Part shown: positions 5,472-9,452 of the stretch, one piece after another
How positions within the stretch are numbered: the stretch's first letter is position 1
How the letters are laid out: every line of letters begins with the position of its first letter
From: Spirochaeta sp.
Lineage (GTDB): Bacteria > Spirochaetota > Spirochaetia > DSM-27196 > Alkalispirochaetaceae
NCBI GenBank assembly: GCA_007117185.1
Contig: SKHA01000096.1
Coordinates: 1-9,452 of the forward strand
Direction of reading: 5' to 3'
DNA length: 9,452 nt
Translations under genes and position numbers: made by a program
Notes under the pieces: model-generated
The model's input: only the letters and a program-made list of their open reading frames with translations
The model's database searches: none
Told to the model about the DNA's origin: nothing

Positions 5472-6333
5472 AGTAGACCTTCTTTCCAAGGGTGGTGAAG
5501 AGAACGGATACCACCAGCAGCAGGGTGACGATCAGCAGTGATGTGAGTGCTGAGGCCGTCCCCATGTCCCAGAAACGAAACCCGTTCTGGTAGATAAAAT
5601 ACACGATGAGGTTGGTGGAGTTTGAGGGACCACCCTGGGTCATGATGTAGATCTGGTCCACCGCTTCAAGAGCGTTGATGATCGCAATGATAAGGATAAA
5701 AAAGAGATGCGAAGAAATCAGAGGCAAACTGATTTTGAATAGCCGCTGCCGTCCGTTGGCTCCCTCGATCTTGGCGGCGTCCATCAGCTCTTCTGGAACA
5801 TTGGTGAGCCCGGCCAGGAACAGGAGCATGTAGTAGCCCGTGTACTTCCAGATTCCCACCATAGTGACGCTGAACAGAGCGATGTGTCGGTCGTTGAGCC
5901 AGTTGACGCTCTCCAGTCCGAGGCGACGCAGGTAGGCGTTGATCAGTCCGTAGTCCGGAAGGTACATAAACATCCAGATCATCGCCGCGGCAGCCATCGG
6001 AATCATCGTTGGATAGAAGAAAACAGATTTGTAGAACGACCCGAGTCGTTTGACTTTGTTGATCTGCACAGCCAGGAAAAGGGCTATTGCAGTACTGACC
6101 AGGATGAACGAGAGCGAGTAGATCACCGTGTTGGTGACCACTTGCCAGAACCTGCGGGACTGCAGAAGCTGCTGGTAATTGTGCAGACCCGCAAAAGCGG
6201 GCTGGATGTTTGACGTATTCCAATGAAACAGACTACGCACCATCGCAAAACCCGCGGGGTAGTAGGTGAAGAAGAACAGAAAGATGAACGCGGGCACCAC
6301 ATACAGGTACGGCCGCAGTTGTTTAAGGTGCAT
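5461..6333 (-). CDS. Carbohydrate ABC transporter permease 1 (MalF/UgpA-like)
   Basis: The 290-residue membrane protein has about six membrane segments, the first being VVPAFIFLFFFTYYPAGFAM at about residues 12-31. The EAA motif EELMDAAKIEGANGRQRLF...LP is at 181-204, close to the family consensus, for docking the ATPase. A periplasmic loop carries the subfamily hallmark IYIMTQGGPSNSTN. It pairs with permease 2. The start ATG at 6333 has GGAG 9 nt upstream (6346-6343), located just after a strong hairpin that separates it from the binding-protein gene. No ATPase gene follows, so an orphan MsmX/UgpC-type ATPase is presumably shared; that is known for this transporter class and inferred here. 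Confidence 0.94.
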   Translation of the reverse strand: MHLKQLRPYLYVVPAFIFLFFFTYYPAGFAMVRSLFHWNTSNIQPAFAGLHNYQQLLQSRRFWQVVTNTVIYSLSFILVSTAIALFLAVQINKVKRLGSFYKSVFFYPTMIPMAAAAMIWMFMYLPDYGLINAYLRRLGLESVNWLNDRHIALFSVTMVGIWKYTGYYMLLFLAGLTNVPEELMDAAKIEGANGRQRLFKISLPLISSHLFFILIIAIINALEAVDQIYIMTQGGPSNSTNLIVYFIYQNGFRFWDMGTASALTSLLIVTLLLVVSVLFTTLGKKVYYEV

Positions 6334-6359
6334 CAGAAATTACTCCATCTCGCAGAATC

Positions 6360-6393
6360 GGTACGGCGTCCTCCGGAATGGGAACACCGTACC
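6360..6393 (-). terminator. Strong intercistronic hairpin between binding-protein and permease genes
   Basis: In the minus-strand RNA the arms 6393-6382 and 6371-6360 form 12 consecutive pairs (two of them G-U) around a 10-nt loop. It lies entirely within the 73-nt gap, after the binding-protein stop and before the permease ribosome site. There is no U-run, so it more likely protects the upstream message from 3' exonucleases or causes partial termination than ends transcription. This would favour binding protein over permease, as known for malE-malF. Confidence 0.6.
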
Positions 6394-6406
6394 GGGATGA
6401 TTACCG

Positions 6407-7693
6407 TTACCGCTGGAATCTTGCAAGAATTGCGTCGGCCGACGCTTGCACTTCCCTCAGTGTGGAATCCACGTTAGCACCACCCAGAATGTCTTCTTTC
6501 ATTTCGTTGAGCAACTCTGCCAGCTGCGCCTGCTGGTAGGTCATGAAGTTACGCTCTACCTCAACACTCTGGAGCTGACGGAACGCGGTGAGTGCGTTGG
6601 GGTTGCGCTGGGCATGCTCCTGGTACGCCGGGACATCGTAGGCATCCTCTGTCACTGCCACGTATCCGCTGCGCATACTCCACCGCGCGGCATTTTCAGC
6701 GTTGGTCATCCAGGTGATGAACTTCCACGCTGCCTGCTGGCGACGTTCGTCGGTGTTGAAGATGAAGAAGTTACCACCACCTTCGATAACGACCTGTCGG
6801 GTGTGTGTTGGGAGAAATCCGGTGCCAACCTCGAACTCCGAAGAGTTGCTGATGTGGGTCAGCGAACCGGTGGAGTTGTACAGCATCGAGACGTTACCGG
6901 CGATGAAGTCGCTCACGGAGGGTGCCCACTGTCGAATCGGAGCCATGTGCCCGGCTTCCACCAGACCGAGAAGATACCCGAAGGCTTCACGCATCGCAGG
7001 GGTGTCCACGGCTACGGACCGTCCGTCGTCAGCTTCTACGGCTCCGCCAGCCTGCAGGACAAGCGGCTTCAGCAGCCAGAAGTTGATGGGGACCTGGACG
7101 GGCCAGCGACCGTCACCGTCAAAGTAGTCAGCCAGGACACGGGAGTACTCGGCAACCTCCGCCCAGGTTGTGGGAGGTGAATCGGGGTCCAGTCCGGCCG
7201 CTCGAAAGTGGTCCTTGTTATAGTAGAACAGCGGCGTGCTGCGCTGAAAGGGAATCGACCACGTCTGTCCTTCCAGGCGGGCAATCTCCATAAAGCCGGG
7301 AAGGAACCGCGAGATGTACCCGTCACCACCCTCGGACTCGATGTACCCGTCAAGGGAAGTGATCGCACCCATCTCAATCAGGTCGTACGTTGCCGGGGCA
7401 TCCAACACCGCTACTTCCGGAGCATTACCAGAGAGGAACGCTGTCTGAGCGCGCTCCATCGTCTCGCGGTAACCACCCGAGAAGATCGCTTCCACGATGA
7501 CGTCACTCTGTGATGAGTTGAAGTCCCGCACCATCTCTTCCATGATCCGAGCGTGATCGCCAGCGACACCTACCGGATAGTAAAAACGCAGGTACACAGC
7601 GCCTGTCTGTTCCTGCTCACCCCGTCCACCAGCCCATGCAAATGACACTACCAGGACCAGTGCAAATCCCAGAAGCAATAACCGTTTCGTCAT
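6407..7693 (-). CDS. Extracellular sugar-type solute-binding protein (UgpB/family 1)
   Basis: The 428-residue exported protein binds the transported solute and delivers it to the two permeases. The signal peptide is residues 1-21 (MTKRLLLLGFALVLVVSFAWA), followed by GGRGEQEQ. This WAGG(x)GE junction is typical of spirochaete binding proteins and has no cysteine, so it is probably soluble in the periplasm. The family 1 solute-binding hallmarks are ADFNSSQSDV-like (here VRDFNSSQSDVIVEAIFSGG), AFLSGNAPEVAVLD, WSIPFQRSTPLFYYNKDHF, FIAGNVSMLYNSTGSL and AAWKFITWMTN. Overall it is nearest to UgpB-type proteins, but this does not prove glycerol-3-phosphate as substrate. The ATG at 7693 has a strong AGGAGGT 7 nt upstream. 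It is the first gene of the operon, divergent from the LacI-type regulator. Confidence 0.93.
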   Translation of the reverse strand: MTKRLLLLGFALVLVVSFAWAGGRGEQEQTGAVYLRFYYPVGVAGDHARIMEEMVRDFNSSQSDVIVEAIFSGGYRETMERAQTAFLSGNAPEVAVLDAPATYDLIEMGAITSLDGYIESEGGDGYISRFLPGFMEIARLEGQTWSIPFQRSTPLFYYNKDHFRAAGLDPDSPPTTWAEVAEYSRVLADYFDGDGRWPVQVPINFWLLKPLVLQAGGAVEADDGRSVAVDTPAMREAFGYLLGLVEAGHMAPIRQWAPSVSDFIAGNVSMLYNSTGSLTHISNSSEFEVGTGFLPTHTRQVVIEGGGNFFIFNTDERRQQAAWKFITWMTNAENAARWSMRSGYVAVTEDAYDVPAYQEHAQRNPNALTAFRQLQSVEVERNFMTYQQAQLAELLNEMKEDILGGANVDSTLREVQASADAILARFQR

Positions 7694-7718
7694 TTCAGAT
7701 ACCTCCTGTCAGTTTCGA

Positions 7719-7735
7719 GTCACCATTCTGGTGAC
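7719..7735. promoter_or_regulatory. Perfect 7-3-7 inverted repeat, candidate operator of the transport operon
   Basis: GTCACCA TTC TGGTGAC is a perfect inverted repeat. Measured from the predicted minus-strand start at about 7740, it spans roughly +5 to +21, where a bound repressor would block transcription. It could also fold as a short hairpin in the 5' leader, but a 3-nt loop with no nearby effector domain makes DNA binding more likely. It lacks the central CG of the other operator candidate, so a different regulator is possible. Confidence 0.5.
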
Positions 7736-7746
7736 CCTGTACTACC

Positions 7747-7776
7747 AGTATCTGCCCGGGTCAATTACACTGTCAA
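7747..7776 (-). promoter_or_regulatory. Promoter of the sugar ABC operon
   Basis: On the minus strand a consensus TTGACA (7776-7771) is followed by an 18-nt spacer and GATACT (7752-7747, four of six). Transcription would start near 7740, giving a leader of about 46 nt that carries the inverted repeat and the AGGAGGT ribosome site. Upstream sequence is AT-rich, as in an UP element. Confidence 0.55.
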
Positions 7777-7839
7777 GGAATATATTTTCATGTGTATCTG
7801 AAGGAAGCGACTATTTAAAACATTTATTTGTATGTAGTT

Positions 7840-7868
7840 ATTGCAACATTTGCTTGCAATCGCTTACA
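7840..7868. promoter_or_regulatory. LacI-type operator TGCAATCGCTTACA with overlapping TTGCAA inverted repeat
   Basis: TGCAATCGCTTACA at 7855-7868 is centred on CG; read on the other strand it is TGTAAGCGATTGCA. It fits the LacI-family pattern TGnAAnCGnTTnCA. The regulator's hinge contains the Leu (residue 57) that inserts at a central CpG in this family. Overlapping it, ATTGCAA (7840-7846) and TTGCAAT (7854-7860) form a perfect inverted repeat with a 7-nt spacer. The site covers the -35 box of the regulator gene, suggesting autorepression. Confidence 0.6.
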
Positions 7869-7882
7869 TTCAATGTTATAAA
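7854..7882 (+). promoter_or_regulatory. Promoter of the LacI-family regulator gene
   Basis: TTGCAA (7854-7859), a 17-nt spacer and TATAAA (7877-7882, five of six consensus bases) would start transcription near 7889, leaving a 25-nt leader with AGGAG just before the ATG. The -35 lies inside the LacI-type operator. Confidence 0.55.
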
Positions 7883-7913
7883 TCTATAAGAATTCATTTC
7901 AGGAGAGCAGGAG

Positions 7914-8936
7914 ATGAAGAATACCGCAACCCTTGAGGAAGTGGCCAGACACGCCGGGGTATCGACGGCAACGGCGTCCCGGGCGCTTAACGGCAGCACC
8001 AGTGTCCGGCAGGAAACCTCCGCGCGGGTCCTTGAATCTGCCCGGGCTCTGAACTACCAGCCCAACATCGCCGCGAGGATGCTGTCCGGCGGACCCTCTG
8101 ATTCGGTATGCCTGGTTGTTCCCAGCCTCTCCCGTCAGGCCCTTTCCCGCTTCTACTACGCCTCGTTGATCGCGGGCGCAGAAGAGACGGCCAACCGGCA
8201 TGGCCTTCATCTGATGATCAAAAACAAGCAGGATGCCAGCGGCTTCTTCTCGCTGCTGGATCAACAGCGCGTCGGGGGGGTGCTGCTGCGAGTCGGGCAC
8301 AACCACAGCCTGGAACAACGATTCATCCGGCGTATGAAGAAGACCGGGACGCCATTCGTCCTGATCGGATCATTACCGGACAGCAAGTCGGATACCACAA
8401 TCTACATTGACATAATCGGCGGGGCCCGCGCTCTGGCGCATCACTTCGCGGCGCAGGGGTTCAAGCGAATCCTCTTCATATCAGGGCCCAAACGAAACGC
8501 CGACTCCAACGACCGCTACTATGGGTTTCGTTTAGGATTGACCGAACGCGGCTACGACGAACGGCAGCTTGTCTTCGCTCAAGGGGACTACACCCCCGAG
8601 AGCGGGTTGCTTGCTGCTCGGGAGCATATCCGTCAGGACCGGATAGACGCGGTCTTCGCCGCTACGGATCACGCCGCACTTGGAGTACTGACGTACTGCG
8701 CGTCCCGCGGTATTTCCGTTCCAGGGGACATTGCGGTGGCCGGATTTGACGATCAGGACTACGCAGCGTATACGTGGCCTTCGCTGACTACGGTGCGACA
8801 GCCGGTGTTCGAGCTGGGGCAGCACGCAGTCGAGCAGCTCTTGAAGACGATGGAGACGACGAAACGCAGCAAGGATAGCATGATTCTGTCGCCCAAACTG
8901 GTGGTACGGGAGTCCACCACCCGCCTTCGGGACTGA
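7914..8936 (+). CDS. LacI-family transcriptional regulator
   Basis: The 340-residue regulator has an N-terminal helix-turn-helix (ATLEEVARHAGVSTATASRALNG, residues 5-27) that reads operator DNA. The hinge QPNIAARML (49-57) keeps the minor-groove Leu. A periplasmic-binding-protein-like effector domain runs from about residue 63 to the end, with the family landmarks VFAATDHAALGVL, SVPGDIAVAGFDDQDYAAYTWPSLTTVRQP and LVVRESTT. It should bind a sugar or sugar derivative, probably the substrate of the adjacent transporter, and release DNA (or bind it) accordingly. The ATG at 7914 has AGGAG next to it and a second AGGAG 8 nt further up. It is divergent from the transport operon by 220 bp, with its own operator candidate. 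It converges on the acetyltransferase gene with only 15 nt between stops. Confidence 0.93.
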   Translation: MKNTATLEEVARHAGVSTATASRALNGSTSVRQETSARVLESARALNYQPNIAARMLSGGPSDSVCLVVPSLSRQALSRFYYASLIAGAEETANRHGLHLMIKNKQDASGFFSLLDQQRVGGVLLRVGHNHSLEQRFIRRMKKTGTPFVLIGSLPDSKSDTTIYIDIIGGARALAHHFAAQGFKRILFISGPKRNADSNDRYYGFRLGLTERGYDERQLVFAQGDYTPESGLLAAREHIRQDRIDAVFAATDHAALGVLTYCASRGISVPGDIAVAGFDDQDYAAYTWPSLTTVRQPVFELGQHAVEQLLKTMETTKRSKDSMILSPKLVVRESTTRLRD

Positions 8937-8951
8937 GTATTCTGCGGATTG

Positions 8952-9452
8952 TCAGCTCAGCAGCTGCTGGTACACCCGGTGACGCTTGTACACCTCGCCG
9001 GTGAGGGCCTGCGCTTCGCTGAGCATCAGGTCTGTTGTCTCGGCAATCTGGGTCATCTCGATTGAGAGGGCCCCCCGACGTCGCAGATCCTCGGCAACCT
9101 GGGCGTACATCACCGCAGTGGCGCCCTGCCTCCGGTAGCGCGGCAGAACCCCTATCCCATTGACGATAACGTGCTCCGTCCGCCGACGTTCCCGCCGCAG
9201 ATCCAGAAGCGTGCGAATACCGATGTACCCGGCGCTGCGCTGCAGCGCCGCGGACAGATCTGGAAAGGGAAGAACAAACCCCGCAAGTTCCCCGTCAGCT
9301 GCACGAACGACGACGACCATCCGCGGCTCCGCCAGGTTGACAACGTTGTCTGCAAGTTGGCGGATCTCAGCAGGGGTAAACGGGCGAAACTCCTGGTGAT
9401 CCTCCCAGGAGAGGTTGTACAGCTCGCCGATCTCTTGTGCCAGGCGCCGAAG
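8952..9452 (-). CDS. GNAT-like N-acetyltransferase, C-terminal part, truncated by window edge
   Basis: The minus-strand frame is open to base 9452, giving 166 residues that lack a start. It begins LRRLAQEIGELYNLSWEDHQ, continues with FRPFTPAEIRQLADNVV, and has the strand pair MVVVVRAADGELAGFVLPFPD that precedes the acetyl-CoA site. Motif A follows as VNGIGVLPRYRRQGATAVMY, with the pyrophosphate-binding RRQGA loop. The C-terminal EVYKRHRVYQQLL resembles the closing strand of a GNAT subgroup whose members read YKRYRIYEK. Several methionines and an ATG at 9320 are inside the domain and are not the start. The acceptor substrate is unknown. The stop overlaps nothing; the convergent LacI gene ends 15 nt away with no terminator visible. 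Confidence 0.75.
   Translation of the reverse strand, partial: LRRLAQEIGELYNLSWEDHQEFRPFTPAEIRQLADNVVNLAEPRMVVVVRAADGELAGFVLPFPDLSAALQRSAGYIGIRTLLDLRRERRRTEHVIVNGIGVLPRYRRQGATAVMYAQVAEDLRRRGALSIEMTQIAETTDLMLSEAQALTGEVYKRHRVYQQLLS

Noticed and set aside
7866..7876. ACATT-C-AATGT inverted repeat
   Set aside because: Only 5-bp arms in an AT-rich region; expected by chance and without the CG centre favoured by the adjacent regulator.
8937..8951. Search for a bidirectional terminator between the LacI and acetyltransferase genes
   Set aside because: The 15-nt gap has no stem of useful length and no T-run; the only CTGAG/CTCAG match has an 18-nt loop and reaches into the next gene.
8958..8969. CAGCAGCTGCTG perfect 12-bp palindrome
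   Set aside because: It is fully explained by the Gln-Gln-Leu-Leu codons at the end of the acetyltransferase gene.

Overview
The window looks like chromosome from a fairly GC-rich spirochaete (Spirochaetaceae/Spirochaeta-like). This is an inference from three things: the binding-protein signal peptide ending in a WAGGRGE-type linker with no lipobox cysteine, the AAA-ATPase-like (predicted PD-(D/E)XK) protein, and the general gene mix. No rRNA, tRNA, CRISPR array, insertion sequence or phage gene was seen.

Layout, left to right. (1) Bases 1-505, minus strand: N-terminal part of an AAA-ATPase-like protein, cut by the window edge. (2) Bases 506-875: a 370-base stretch with no convincing gene, holding a 17-bp perfect palindrome and a possible gene remnant. 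(3) radC on the plus strand, with a possible 38-residue cysteine-containing ORF overlapping its end, then an exported YbjN-domain protein. (4) A divergent pair: an exported protein of unknown function (minus) and a class I SAM methyltransferase (plus). Both appear to be leaderless, with -10 hexamers exactly 7 nt from their ATGs. (5) A minus-strand carbohydrate ABC-uptake operon read right to left: solute-binding protein, inner-membrane permease 1, permease 2, then a possible 21-codon ORF and an RNase Z-like metallo-beta-lactamase-fold hydrolase. (6) A divergent LacI-family regulator. (7) The C-terminal part of a GNAT-like acetyltransferase, cut by the right edge.

How the parts work together. 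The LacI-type regulator and the binding protein are transcribed away from a shared 220-bp AT-rich region. It contains recognisable promoters in both directions, a CG-centred LacI-type operator on the regulator's own -35 box, and a separate perfect 7-3-7 inverted repeat at the start of the transport transcript. This supports a self-regulated, substrate-induced uptake system. The operon has no ATPase gene in view, so the permeases probably use an MsmX/UgpC-like ATPase encoded elsewhere. A strong hairpin between the binding-protein and permease genes would fit the usual excess of binding protein over permease.

No clearly new multi-gene system is visible. The most useful unusual signals are the leaderless starts, the intercistronic hairpin, the two operator candidates, the small ORF at the end of radC, and a strong Shine-Dalgarno sequence placed before an ATT codon in the hydrolase gene. 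The sugar transported cannot be named from sequence alone.
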